A DNA stretch of 64,000 bases from Curvivirga sp965219885 (GTDB lineage Bacteria; Pseudomonadota; Alphaproteobacteria; UBA8366; Aestuariispiraceae): the NCBI RefSeq assembly GCF_965219885.1, contig NZ_CBDCOT010000009.1:2294001-2358000 (forward strand), written 5' to 3'. Numbering within the stretch: the stretch's first letter is position 1; the number at the start of each line of letters is the position of its first letter. Shown in pieces: positions 35,502-43,559 of this stretch. Position numbers and translations under genes: made by a program. The notes below the pieces were generated by a model, which worked only from the letters and a program-made list of their open reading frames with translations, was not told the DNA's origin and did not search any database.

Positions 35502-36080
35502 TCACAATAATTCAAGAAGTAGATTTGCAGCCTTTATATTGCCGTCTTCCCATCTTTGGGGAGGATGCAGTGGATTATAAGCGTCTTTGTTGAAATAAAT
35601 AGCAATCACGCCCTGAGTTACTGCAAAAATGCGGTCTGTATCCTCACATGACGATGTTCGTTTTAAGAACTTCTCTATACAACTTATGAAACTGGTTAAA
35701 CTACTTAACAAAAGAGGCTTTAATTCTGCATCTTGTTCAGACCGGGCAACCAATGCCTGATAAACGAGTACCAAATTCATGTTAGATATAACACCAGAAG
35801 CAAACAGGATATCTAATAGCTGTTCTTTCTTATCACTTGCCTGTAAAGCTTGATCCATTAACTCTGTTTGGCCTTGAAATTGATCAATTACATGTACAGC
35901 CAAGGCTTTTAGCATGTCATCTTTATTACCTAGGTAATGGCGTAAAATCGTACGCTGTACACCTGCCTGTTCGGCAATACGTTCCTGCGTCGCGCCTTCC
36001 AACCCAAAGCGGGCGGCGCAAATCACATAGGCATCAAGAATTTCTTCACTGCGTTGATCTTTTAGACTTGGTCTTGCCAT
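35502..36080 (-). CDS. TetR-family transcriptional regulator
   Basis: A 192-residue DNA-binding regulator. The N-terminal helix-turn-helix is ATQERIAEQAGVQRTILRHYLGNKDDMLKAL (about 30-60). The C-terminal part is a helical ligand-binding and dimerisation domain that resembles no specific class. A near-perfect 18-base palindrome lies just upstream (36106-36123), a likely autoregulatory operator. The next gene on the same strand is the ferredoxin-reductase-like enzyme. Confidence 0.9.
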   Translation of the reverse strand: MARPSLKDQRSEEILDAYVICAARFGLEGATQERIAEQAGVQRTILRHYLGNKDDMLKALAVHVIDQFQGQTELMDQALQASDKKEQLLDILFASGVISNMNLVLVYQALVARSEQDAELKPLLLSSLTSFISCIEKFLKRTSSCEDTDRIFAVTQGVIAIYFNKDAYNPLHPPQRWEDGNIKAANLLLELL

Positions 36081-36105
36081 GATTAATTTCCATTAATTAT
36101 CATTA

Positions 36106-36123
36106 TTGACAATATATTGTAAA
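36106..36123. promoter_or_regulatory. Palindromic operator candidate for the adjacent TetR regulator
   Basis: ACAATATATTGT (36109-36120) is a perfect 12-base palindrome that extends to 18 bases with one mismatched pair. It lies 26 bases before the tetR start, the usual place for a TetR operator. Confidence 0.6.
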
Positions 36124-36157
36124 GCTAAAGATCATTTCAAGATGAAAAGCGGATTGC

Positions 36158-37093
36158 TTACATATAAAGATATTGGGCTAATAAAATCACAAATGGCATC
36201 AAAGCCATGGAAACCAAGGTATGGATTGTGATCAATCCTGCAATCAAGGGTACATCACCGCCAAGTTGTTTTGCTAAGGCATATCCTGATGCTGCGGTTG
36301 GTAGGCAAGCAAATAGGAAAGCCGTAAAGGCTGGTAAACCAGTGATACCCCATAGATATAAACCTATTGCGGTGACGGCAGGCAGAATAAAGAATTTACC
36401 TATGCAGGATAAAATGATTGGTAAACTGGCGGTTCTAAGGGCGCGAAGTTGCAAACCTGCACCAACACTTAATAGCCCCATCGCAAGCGTTGCGCTGGAC
36501 ATGGATTCCAAAGTGTCGGTGATAACTGGAATTGGTCCTAAACCGGTTAAGTTCCATGCAACACCCGCAGCAATCGCACGCAACAATGGATTACGATAGA
36601 GTTCCTTCATGATGCGTTTAAAGAGATGGGTGTCAGGGTCGCCATGTAATGTGGTTAAAGTGCTGACGCATAACACATTTACAAAAGGTACCATCACGGC
36701 GGTGGCAAGGGCACCAAGGAATTGAGCTTCCGGGCCTTCTATCGCAACTAAAATCGCAAAGCCGATATAAGTATTATATCTGATTGCCCCTTGATAAATG
36801 GAGCCCATGGATTCTTTAGTATATTTCTTTTTAAAAAGCGGGATCATCAACCAGATGAAAACACCACTTAGAAATATGCCTGCTTCTAAACTTGTCAGAT
36901 AAGGCCAGAAAATATCGCCTCCCAGTGGGGCAATGGAAGTCTTAGTAAATAAAAGCGCAGGGAATAGGACCCAATACACGACCTTATCAAGGCCAGCCCA
37001 AACTTCCGGTCCAATGAACCCCGACTTACGTAACCCGAAACCTACCATTAAAAGTAAGAAGACCGGGGCGATTGTCAGGGTAATGGAAAACAT
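36158..37093 (-). CDS. AEC-family (auxin efflux carrier type) membrane transporter
   Basis: A 311-residue protein with ten predicted membrane helices in the two five-helix bundles of the AEC/BART superfamily. It has the family features PVFLLLMVGFGLRKSGFI at the start, YNTYIGFAILVAIEGPEAQFLG in the middle and AFLFACLPTAASGYALAKQLGGD near the end, the crossover region. Members export or import carboxylates and other organic anions, and the substrate here is unknown. No clear ribosome site precedes the ATG. The ruvX stop is 22 bases upstream on the same strand. Confidence 0.87.
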   Translation of the reverse strand: MFSITLTIAPVFLLLMVGFGLRKSGFIGPEVWAGLDKVVYWVLFPALLFTKTSIAPLGGDIFWPYLTSLEAGIFLSGVFIWLMIPLFKKKYTKESMGSIYQGAIRYNTYIGFAILVAIEGPEAQFLGALATAVMVPFVNVLCVSTLTTLHGDPDTHLFKRIMKELYRNPLLRAIAAGVAWNLTGLGPIPVITDTLESMSSATLAMGLLSVGAGLQLRALRTASLPIILSCIGKFFILPAVTAIGLYLWGITGLPAFTAFLFACLPTAASGYALAKQLGGDVPLIAGLITIHTLVSMALMPFVILLAQYLYM

Positions 37094-37114
37094 AGATTTA
37101 ACTGTTTGTTATTG

Positions 37115-37585
37115 TTACATAGTCTCAATGATGAAATCGAGCGCCCCTTGCAGGATATAGGAAGCGGCGGCTTTATCAACGACTTCGCTACGGCGTTTTC
37201 GGTTCATGTCGGCCTGTTCAATTAACACACGCTCAACGGCCACCGTAGATAAACGTTCATCCCAAAGGGCAACTGGTAAATCCATACCGTTATGCTTTAA
37301 ATTCCAGGCAAATTGGCGGGTGGATTGCGCGCGTGGACCTTGAGTACCGTCCATATTCAATGGCATACCAAAAATCAAACCACCGACATTATGTAATTCA
37401 ATCTTTTTAGCGAGCTCCGCCATATCTTTGGTGAATTTAGTGCGCTTCACTGTTCCGATAGGGGAAGCGATGCGCATCGCCGGATCGGAAATCGCCATAC
37501 CAATGGTTTTAGAACCCAGATCCAGACCCAATAAAGTCTGTCCCGGTAGCAGGAGACCTGCAATATCTTTAACTTCTACAAACAT
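37115..37585 (-). CDS. ruvX: Holliday junction resolvase-like protein RuvX (YqgF)
   Basis: A 156-residue RNase H-fold nuclease needed for 16S rRNA 5' maturation and possibly DNA junction resolution. Motifs are LGLDLGSKTIGMAISDP with the catalytic Asp21, VGGLIFGMPLNMDGTQGPRAQ, the WDERLSTVAVE glutamate motif and VDKAAASYILQGALD near the end. ruvX is commonly linked to gatC and pyrB in alphaproteobacteria; here it still sits between them, but with additional genes inserted. Confidence 0.94.
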   Translation of the reverse strand: MFVEVKDIAGLLLPGQTLLGLDLGSKTIGMAISDPAMRIASPIGTVKRTKFTKDMAELAKKIELHNVGGLIFGMPLNMDGTQGPRAQSTRQFAWNLKHNGMDLPVALWDERLSTVAVERVLIEQADMNRKRRSEVVDKAAASYILQGALDFIIETM

Positions 37586-37701
37586 ATTGATCTTATGCCT
37601 TTGGATAGCGCGAAAAGCAACGGGAATATTCTTTTCTATTCCATTCAGAAAAAAGACATTCTATATAAGAGGAAAATTATAAACATATAAGGATTAAAAA
37701 T

Positions 37702-38148
37702 ATGCGTGGTCAGCTATTTGTGACAGGTCTTGTCAGTGCCATCTTTCTCACGGGAACAGTTTTCGCCCATGAAGGGGCGACGGGCGTTGTAAAAGAGCGT
37801 ATGGATATGATGGAAAATCTAAAGTCCGTTATGAAAACCTTAGCCCCAATGGTGAAGGGGCAAAAGGAAATGGATAGTCAGGTTGTGATAGAGCAAGCTA
37901 AGATTATCCGGCAAAATACCGGTGAAGTTTTACTTTCCAAATTTCCTAAAGATTCTATTCATGGACCAAGTGAGGCTCTACCTGAAATCTGGCAGGAATG
38001 GGACAAGTTTAAAGGCTATAATACCAAATTGTCAGAGCTTGGTATGGCTTTAAATGAGGCTGCTGGTGATCCAGATGCTGTCATTGCTACATTTAAGGCA
38101 ATCGGCGGTACATGTGGTGCTTGTCATAAGCAGTTTAAGAAAGACTAA
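37702..38148 (+). CDS. Cytochrome c' (class II cytochrome c)
   Basis: A 148-residue periplasmic heme protein. A signal peptide runs to about residue 22 (hydrophobic, then VFAHEG). The mature part is a four-helix bundle: VKERMDMMENLKSVMKTLAPM and later helices, with the single heme-attachment motif CGACHK (CxxCH) close to the C terminus and Met in MDMMENLK near the N terminus. This is the class II layout. Members bind NO and may protect against nitrosative stress; a role here is inference. AAGGATTAAAAAT precedes the ATG. Confidence 0.92.
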   Translation: MRGQLFVTGLVSAIFLTGTVFAHEGATGVVKERMDMMENLKSVMKTLAPMVKGQKEMDSQVVIEQAKIIRQNTGEVLLSKFPKDSIHGPSEALPEIWQEWDKFKGYNTKLSELGMALNEAAGDPDAVIATFKAIGGTCGACHKQFKKD

Positions 38149-38160
38149 AGTTTACTCAAT

Positions 38161-38598
38161 TTATTCAAAGACAAGATATAGGAATAATCGGTTAACGGTT
38201 TGACCATCATCGGACAAGGGAAGGGTAAGGCGCTTATATTTTATATGTTCCTTACCCAACCAGCCTGCATCAAGTTCAACAATAGAAGGTTGAGCTGTTC
38301 TCACAGCGATTTCAAAAAGTTCACGGGTTTGTTCGTTATAGGGTGAGGCAAATATATCATCGAAATAACGGCCTGTTTGATCACATCCCCACATGGATAC
38401 AATAGCGCCGCCGATACGTGTGACTTGAAAATCAAATTTATCATTTGAAATGTCTGGGTGAATAACCTTGTACATAACAGTATTTGGCCAAATACGTGGA
38501 AAATCAACAGGGTCAATGTCTTGGCGACTAGGGGCGATGCGCTCTCCCTTTTTGTCCTTCCAATATTGCAGGACACTATCCAGATTTGTGATCTTCAT
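38161..38598 (-). CDS. PAS-domain protein (PAS_5 / DUF1491-type, alphaproteobacterial)
   Basis: A 145-residue protein consisting of one PAS-like domain and little else. The pattern VLQYWKDKKGERIAPSRQDIDPVDFPRIWPNTVMYKV, FDFQVTRIGGAIVSMWG, TGRYFDDIF and YKRLTLPLSDDG matches the small stand-alone PAS_5 proteins of alphaproteobacteria. It has no output domain, so a ligand-binding or partner role is possible but unknown. GGGGGAAG precedes the start by about 12 bases. It is read convergently with the cytochrome c' gene. Confidence 0.82.
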   Translation of the reverse strand: MKITNLDSVLQYWKDKKGERIAPSRQDIDPVDFPRIWPNTVMYKVIHPDISNDKFDFQVTRIGGAIVSMWGCDQTGRYFDDIFASPYNEQTRELFEIAVRTAQPSIVELDAGWLGKEHIKYKRLTLPLSDDGQTVNRLFLYLVFE

Positions 38599-38682
38599 AG
38601 GTGATTAATCTTCCCCCAATTTTTGCAGCCAAGACATCCTTACATATAAAAATATAACAAATGGTTAATTTAGGAGGTGATT

Positions 38683-38724
38683 ATGAAAATCAAATTATGG
38701 TATTTGCGTTGCGTTCCCCTATAG
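38683..38724 (+). CDS. Possible 13-codon leader peptide upstream of gatC
   Basis: A mini reading frame of 13 codons (MKIKLWYLRCVPL) is preceded by GGAGGTGA (38673-38680), a full complement of the 16S rRNA anti-Shine-Dalgarno, at close to ideal spacing. It ends 103 bases before gatC. No run of glutamine or glutamate codons is present, so a classical attenuator for amidotransferase substrates is not obvious. Function unknown; may be chance. Confidence 0.4.
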   Translation: MKIKLWYLRCVPL

Positions 38725-38827
38725 AGGGTGTTAGTTTCCTCGACGGTTTAAACTTATGTGTCGGGCAGTAGCGCTTGCACATATCATTTTGCACTTTGTG
38801 CCTCATAAGAAAATGGAGATGGAGCGG

Positions 38828-39115
38828 ATGTCGCTCGATAAGAATACAGTCGCGAAAATTGCGAAATTGGCGCGTATTCGCGTGCCTGAAGAAGATTTGG
38901 AGCCTTTGGCTGGTGAACTCAACACAATCATCGGCTTTGTTGAACAGCTTGGTGAAGTAGATACAGATGGTGTAGAGCCAATGACATCTGCGATTGAGCA
39001 TGAAATGTTCCAGCGTGATGACGTTGTTAGTGATGGTGGATATCCTGATCGTGTTTTGGCAAATAGCGAACATGCAAACATGGGCTTCTTCACTGTGCCT
39101 AAAGTTGTTGAATAA
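38828..39115 (+). CDS. gatC: Asp/Glu-tRNA amidotransferase subunit C
   Basis: GatC is the small scaffold subunit of the GatCAB complex that converts Glu-tRNA(Gln) and Asp-tRNA(Asn) to Gln-tRNA and Asn-tRNA. From ATG 38828 it has 95 residues: LDKNTVAKIAKLARIRVPEEDLEPLAGELNTIIGFVEQL, VEPMTSAIEHEMFQRDDV and the PKVVE end. The ATG at 38756 would give an unrelated N terminus, whereas 38828 has GGAGATGGAGCGG upstream. gatA follows after 13 bases. Confidence 0.96.
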   Translation: MSLDKNTVAKIAKLARIRVPEEDLEPLAGELNTIIGFVEQLGEVDTDGVEPMTSAIEHEMFQRDDVVSDGGYPDRVLANSEHANMGFFTVPKVVE

Positions 39116-39128
39116 GGGGATAGGTTAG

Positions 39129-40607
39129 ATGACTAAATTAACAAGCCTGACCATTGCCCAAGCACGCGAAGGTCTAAAGAATAAAGAATTCAGTGCTGTT
39201 GAACTTGCGACAGAATATAACGCAGCTGTTGAAGCAGCGCGCCCACTAAATGCTTTTATTACGGAAACACCTGAAAAAGCATTGGAAATGGCAAAAGCAT
39301 CTGATGATCGTATCGCCAAGGGTGAAGCAGGTATCATGGAAGGTATTCCTTTGGGGATCAAAGACCTTTTCTGTACTGAAGATGTTTTGACAACCGCTGC
39401 CAGCCATATTCTGGATGGTTTTAAACCACAATATGAATCCACAGTAACAACAAATTTGTGGAAATCCGGCGCGACTATGTTGGGTAAGTTGAACCTTGAC
39501 CAATTTGCGATGGGCTCTGCGAATATCACCTCTTTCTATGGTGATGTTGTTAATCCTTGGAAGCGTGAAGGCGATAACACAGATTTGGTACCTGGTGGTT
39601 CTTCTGGTGGTTCTTCTGCTGCAGTTGCGGCTCATGCAGTTGCAGCAGCAACAGGTACTGATACAGGTGGTTCCATCCGTCAGCCTGCGGCATTGACTGG
39701 TACTGTTGGTATCAAACCGACATATGGTCGTTGTTCCCGTTGGGGTATTGTGGCCTTCGCAAGTTCACTAGACCAAGCAGGTCCAATGACACGCGATGTA
39801 CGTGATGCGTCCATCATGTTGGAAGCAATGGCAGGATATGATCCAAAAGATGCAACTTCTGTAAATGTGCCTGTGCCGAATTACGAAGCCTCCTTGGAGA
39901 ATGGCGTGAAAGGTCTTCGCATTGGTATTCCAAAAGAATATCGCGTGGACGGCATGCCTGCGGAAATCGAAAAGCTTTGGCAACAAGGTATTGAATGGTT
40001 GAAAGCAGCCGGTGCAGAAATTGTTGATGTTTCCTTGCCTCATACAAAATATGCACTACCAGCTTATTATATCGTGGCACCTGCGGAAGCTTCTTCCAAC
40101 CTGTCTCGTTACGACGGGGTGCGTTATGGTCTTCGTGTTTGTGATGAAGGCGATAGCTTGGATGATATGTATGAGAAAACCCGCGCAGCTGGCTTTGGTG
40201 ACGAAGTTAAACGCCGTGTGATGATTGGTGCTTACGTACTTTCTGCGGGTTACTATGATGCTTACTATTTGAAAGCACAAAAAGTGCGTACACGTATCGC
40301 CGAAGACTTTAACAATGCATGGAAATCTTGTGATGTGTTGTTAACACCTTCCACACCTTCTGCGGCATTTGCAAAAGGTGAGAATAGCGATCCGCTTTCC
40401 ATGTATCTGAATGACGTATTCACAGTGACAGCAAACTTGGCAGGCTTGCCGGGTATTTCTGTGCCTGCTGGTTTGGACAGCAACGGCTTGCCACTTGGTT
40501 TGCAATTGTTGGGTAAACCATTTGATGAGGAAACTGTGTTACGTACAGCCTTCGCGCTGGAACAAGCTGCTGGATTTGAGGCAAAACCTCAATTCATGGC
40601 TGGTTAA
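39129..40607 (+). CDS. gatA: Asp/Glu-tRNA amidotransferase subunit A
   Basis: GatA is the amidase subunit that releases ammonia from glutamine. The 492-residue protein has the amidase signature with the Ser-cisSer-Lys triad: the lysine in GIPLGIKDLFC and the serines in PGGSSGGSSAAVAAHAVAAATGTDTGGSIRQPAALTG. Length and the GTVGIKPTYGRCSRWG segment are standard. It lies between gatC and gatB with short gaps, one operon. Codon use favours TTG for leucine and ACA for threonine, as in groEL, in line with strong expression. Confidence 0.97.
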   Translation: MTKLTSLTIAQAREGLKNKEFSAVELATEYNAAVEAARPLNAFITETPEKALEMAKASDDRIAKGEAGIMEGIPLGIKDLFCTEDVLTTAASHILDGFKPQYESTVTTNLWKSGATMLGKLNLDQFAMGSANITSFYGDVVNPWKREGDNTDLVPGGSSGGSSAAVAAHAVAAATGTDTGGSIRQPAALTGTVGIKPTYGRCSRWGIVAFASSLDQAGPMTRDVRDASIMLEAMAGYDPKDATSVNVPVPNYEASLENGVKGLRIGIPKEYRVDGMPAEIEKLWQQGIEWLKAAGAEIVDVSLPHTKYALPAYYIVAPAEASSNLSRYDGVRYGLRVCDEGDSLDDMYEKTRAAGFGDEVKRRVMIGAYVLSAGYYDAYYLKAQKVRTRIAEDFNNAWKSCDVLLTPSTPSAAFAKGENSDPLSMYLNDVFTVTANLAGLPGISVPAGLDSNGLPLGLQLLGKPFDEETVLRTAFALEQAAGFEAKPQFMAG

Positions 40608-40631
40608 GAGATTAAAGAGAAGAGAATTGCA

Positions 40632-42089
40632 ATGACCTATATGATCAAAGGCAATACAGGCGATTGGGAAGTGGTAATGGGCTTGGAAATCCATGCGCAG
40701 GTATCTTCCAACGCGAAACTATTTTCTGGTGCGGCTACAACATTCGGGGCGGACCCTAATGAACAGGTATCCCTCGTTGATGCGGCGATGCCGGGTATGT
40801 TGCCAGTTGTAAACAAAGAATGCGTGCGTCAAGGTGTGCGTACTGGCCTTGCGATGGGCTGTGAAATTAACTTGAAATCTGTATTCGCGCGTAAGAACTA
40901 TTTCTATGCCGATTTGCCACAAGGCTATCAGATTTCCCAGTTTGAAGAGCCAATCGTAAAACGCGGTAAAGTCACAATCGACCTTGAAGATGGTTCAACA
41001 AAGGAAATTGGCGTGGAACGCCTGCATCTGGAACAAGATGCGGGTAAATCTATCCATGACCAACATCCAACACAATCTTACATCGACTTGAACCGTTCAG
41101 GTGTTTGCTTGATGGAAATCGTATCTGACCCGGATATGCGCAGCCCTGAAGAAGCAGCAGCTTATGTCTCAAAGATTCGTTCTATTGTGCGCTGCATTGG
41201 GTCTTGTGATGGTAACATGGCCGAAGGTTCCATGCGTGCAGACGTAAACGTATCTGTGCGTAAGCCGGGTGATGAATATGGTACACGTTGTGAGATCAAA
41301 AACCTGAACTCCCTTCGTTTCATGAAACAAGCGATTGAGTTTGAAGCAAAACGCCAAGTTCAAATCCTTGAAGAAGGCGGCTCCATCGATCAGGAAACAC
41401 GCCTGTTCGATACAGCAAAAGGCATCACACGTTCCATGCGTTCCAAAGAAGACGCGCATGACTATCGTTATTTCCCAGACCCAGATTTGTTGCCAGTTAT
41501 TCTGGAACAAGCTTGGGTGGATGAATTGGCGGCTGACTTGCCAGAACTTCCAGATGTGAAGAAAAACCGTTTCATCAGTGATTTTGGTCTGCCTGCATAT
41601 GATGCGGGTGTCTTGACTGCGGAAACAGAAAACTCTGCTTATTATGAGCAGGCTGTAGATGCAGGTGGTGATCCTAAATTGACAGCAAACTGGGTGATTT
41701 CCGAATTGTTTGGTCGTCTGAACAAAGCGGACATGTCCATTACAGACAGCCCCGTGACACCGGAAAACTTGGGCCAATTGGTTGGCTTGATCAAAGATGA
41801 CACTATTTCTGGTAAAATCGCCAAAGACGTTTTCGACGATATGTTCTCTACCGGTAAAATGGCGAAAGACATCGTTGAAGAAAAAGGCTTAAAACAGATC
41901 ACCGACACAGGTGCTATTGAAGCTATCATTGATGACCTTATTGCCAATAACCCTGGTCAGGTCGAACAATATCGTGGCGGTAACGAAAAGCTGATCGGCT
42001 GGTTCGTTGGTCAAACCATGAAAGCGTCCCAAGGCAAAGCCAACCCGGGCGTGGTAAACAAAATCTTGAAAGAAAAACTAGCTGGTTAA
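40632..42089 (+). CDS. gatB: Asp/Glu-tRNA amidotransferase subunit B
   Basis: GatB binds and activates the mischarged tRNA and performs amidation with ammonia delivered from GatA. The 485-residue protein begins DWEVVMGLEIHAQV, has YFYADLPQGYQISQ, RLHLEQDAGKSIHD, DLNRSGVCLMEIVSDPD and the C-terminal tail domain ending in KANPGVVNKILKEKL. All match the family. It is the last gene of the gatCAB operon and is followed by a strong terminator. Confidence 0.97.
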   Translation: MTYMIKGNTGDWEVVMGLEIHAQVSSNAKLFSGAATTFGADPNEQVSLVDAAMPGMLPVVNKECVRQGVRTGLAMGCEINLKSVFARKNYFYADLPQGYQISQFEEPIVKRGKVTIDLEDGSTKEIGVERLHLEQDAGKSIHDQHPTQSYIDLNRSGVCLMEIVSDPDMRSPEEAAAYVSKIRSIVRCIGSCDGNMAEGSMRADVNVSVRKPGDEYGTRCEIKNLNSLRFMKQAIEFEAKRQVQILEEGGSIDQETRLFDTAKGITRSMRSKEDAHDYRYFPDPDLLPVILEQAWVDELAADLPELPDVKKNRFISDFGLPAYDAGVLTAETENSAYYEQAVDAGGDPKLTANWVISELFGRLNKADMSITDSPVTPENLGQLVGLIKDDTISGKIAKDVFDDMFSTGKMAKDIVEEKGLKQITDTGAIEAIIDDLIANNPGQVEQYRGGNEKLIGWFVGQTMKASQGKANPGVVNKILKEKLAG

Positions 42090-42115
42090 AGCTGGTTATC
42101 TTTCTGAATAAGAAG

Positions 42116-42149
42116 AAAAAAGCGCGAAAAGAAATTTTCGCGCTTTTTT
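42116..42149 (+). terminator. Intrinsic terminator after gatB
   Basis: AGCGCGAAAA pairs with TTTTCGCGCT around a GAAA loop, with A and T runs on both sides (42116-42149). Confidence 0.88.
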
Positions 42150-42218
42150 GTAGATGAATGGCGGAATCTAAACTATCCCTCATCTATAAATTTATAAAAT
42201 AATACGAGGGGAAGAAAA

Positions 42219-42917
42219 ATGTTCTACCAAATTATTGGACATGACCAGACAATTTCAAATGTATTTAAAAGATTACTGGTTTTATTAGGCTTGCTCACAT
42301 TAGCTGCTTGCGCTCCGAAATTTGCGCATGTGGAGGGAATACCTAGCTATGAGGGAGTAAACATTAAAAAACTTTCCGTAGCTACTGTTGATAGGCGAGA
42401 TTTCATTCTTAATGGAAATAAAGAGCCTTGGTTTGAGGGAATTACAAGAGCAGGCTTTGGAGTTCCTCATAGTCTTCGTCGTGAAAGTGAGCCCGAAAAC
42501 CAATCTTTTGCAATGTATCTTTCTTTGAAGGTGCAAGATTCTCTTAAAGGCAGGGGAAGTAATGTCGAAGTTGTTAGTCTTGAAGCTGGGACAGATAAAT
42601 TAAAATCTGTTCAAGCGTTGGTAGCTGAAGGAAATCCAGCTTTATTAATTGAGATAAATCACTCCAGATATGATTGTTGTTTTAGTTTAGAATACAGATA
42701 TGATTTTGATGTGTCTGTTATCCGCGCTAATGGAGAACTGCTTTTCACGAAAAAATTTGCACATTGGTATGAAGATATGGAGGTAGATGAAACGAGATTT
42801 TACTCTTCTGGATTCTACGACGTATTTGGTATTCATGCGCAAAAATACGCGGATTTGCTGACTGAATTTTTAAATGATACAGAAATCCAAGCAGCGTTAG
42901 CACGTGCTGAGAATTAA
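42219..42917 (+). CDS. Predicted lipoprotein of unknown function
   Basis: A 232-residue protein with a signal (basic IFKRLL-like end, hydrophobic 19-30) and a lipobox LAAC (Cys31). The mature part is a mixed alpha/beta domain that ends in a helical region (SGFYDVFGIHAQKYADLLTEFLNDTEIQAAL). I do not recognise a family. GAGGGGAAG precedes the ATG. The downstream neighbour on the opposite strand is also a lipoprotein, which suggests a pair of envelope proteins by proximity only. An intrinsic-looking hairpin (42930-42951) lies just after the stop. Confidence 0.65.
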   Translation: MFYQIIGHDQTISNVFKRLLVLLGLLTLAACAPKFAHVEGIPSYEGVNIKKLSVATVDRRDFILNGNKEPWFEGITRAGFGVPHSLRRESEPENQSFAMYLSLKVQDSLKGRGSNVEVVSLEAGTDKLKSVQALVAEGNPALLIEINHSRYDCCFSLEYRYDFDVSVIRANGELLFTKKFAHWYEDMEVDETRFYSSGFYDVFGIHAQKYADLLTEFLNDTEIQAALARAEN

Positions 42918-42920
42918 TTT

Positions 42921-43559
42921 TTAACAATCGGCCTCCTGTTTGATGGAGGCCTTTCCGCTTTGATCCGGGAATTTCTCAAAAAGGAGGGTGAGCATTTCGT
43001 CCATCACTTCGGAGAGGACGCCGCAGCGACCTTTGGAACGTAGGCGACCTTCGTAAAGTACTGTGGGGCCTGCTTCGTTTTCCAAGCTGTCTTTTACGAC
43101 GATATCTAGTGCAATCTTACGCGTATAGCTGTCATAGGTGCGATTGGTGCTGGCACCTGTTGTATAGATCGGAATGGTGTAGCGAGTACTCACATGCCCA
43201 CCACCGCCAGAGCCATATCCGCCGCCAAAGGTTACCGATGGATAGCCATAGCTATCATCCTTAATCTCAATCCCGTCATTTATGCCGTAGTTGAAAAAAG
43301 CAATAAGGTCTGCTTCTTGTTCATCTTGAACGATTTGAAAGCCTTGTCCGGAAAGATGGTTTTCCAACTTTTGTTTGTAGGTTTTATATTCAAGACTACT
43401 TCGTAATTCTTCCGGGAAAGCATGCACGATTAAGGTTTTCGTTTTATCATCTTCGGTGATTTCGGAGAAGGATTGGACATCCCCGGTCAAGCGCGCACAA
43501 GCTGCAATAAATAGTAAGGATGAAATTGCAAGAAATCGAAACATGGTCTTAAATCTCAT
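42921..43559 (-). CDS. DUF4136-type lipoprotein
   Basis: A 212-residue lipoprotein (signal then lipobox IAAC, Cys21). The mature part follows DUF4136: a KTLIVHAFPEELRSSLEYK-like strand-helix unit, EADLIAFFNYGIND, a glycine-rich loop (FGGGYGSGGGGH) and a C-terminal strand set. The family has no established function. Its start overlaps the stop of the sensor kinase by 11 bases, so translation is coupled. The 3' end of the gene carries a perfect GGCCTCC/GGAGGCC hairpin that can terminate the opposite gene. Confidence 0.78.
   Translation of the reverse strand: MRFKTMFRFLAISSLLFIAACARLTGDVQSFSEITEDDKTKTLIVHAFPEELRSSLEYKTYKQKLENHLSGQGFQIVQDEQEADLIAFFNYGINDGIEIKDDSYGYPSVTFGGGYGSGGGGHVSTRYTIPIYTTGASTNRTYDSYTRKIALDIVVKDSLENEAGPTVLYEGRLRSKGRCGVLSEVMDEMLTLLFEKFPDQSGKASIKQEADC
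42930..42954 (+). terminator. Terminator hairpin for the 42219-42917 gene, inside the end of the opposite gene
   Basis: GGCCTCC (42930-42936) pairs with GGAGGCC (42945-42951) around an 8-base loop and is followed by TTT. The bases also encode the last residues of the DUF4136 protein on the minus strand. Confidence 0.6.
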
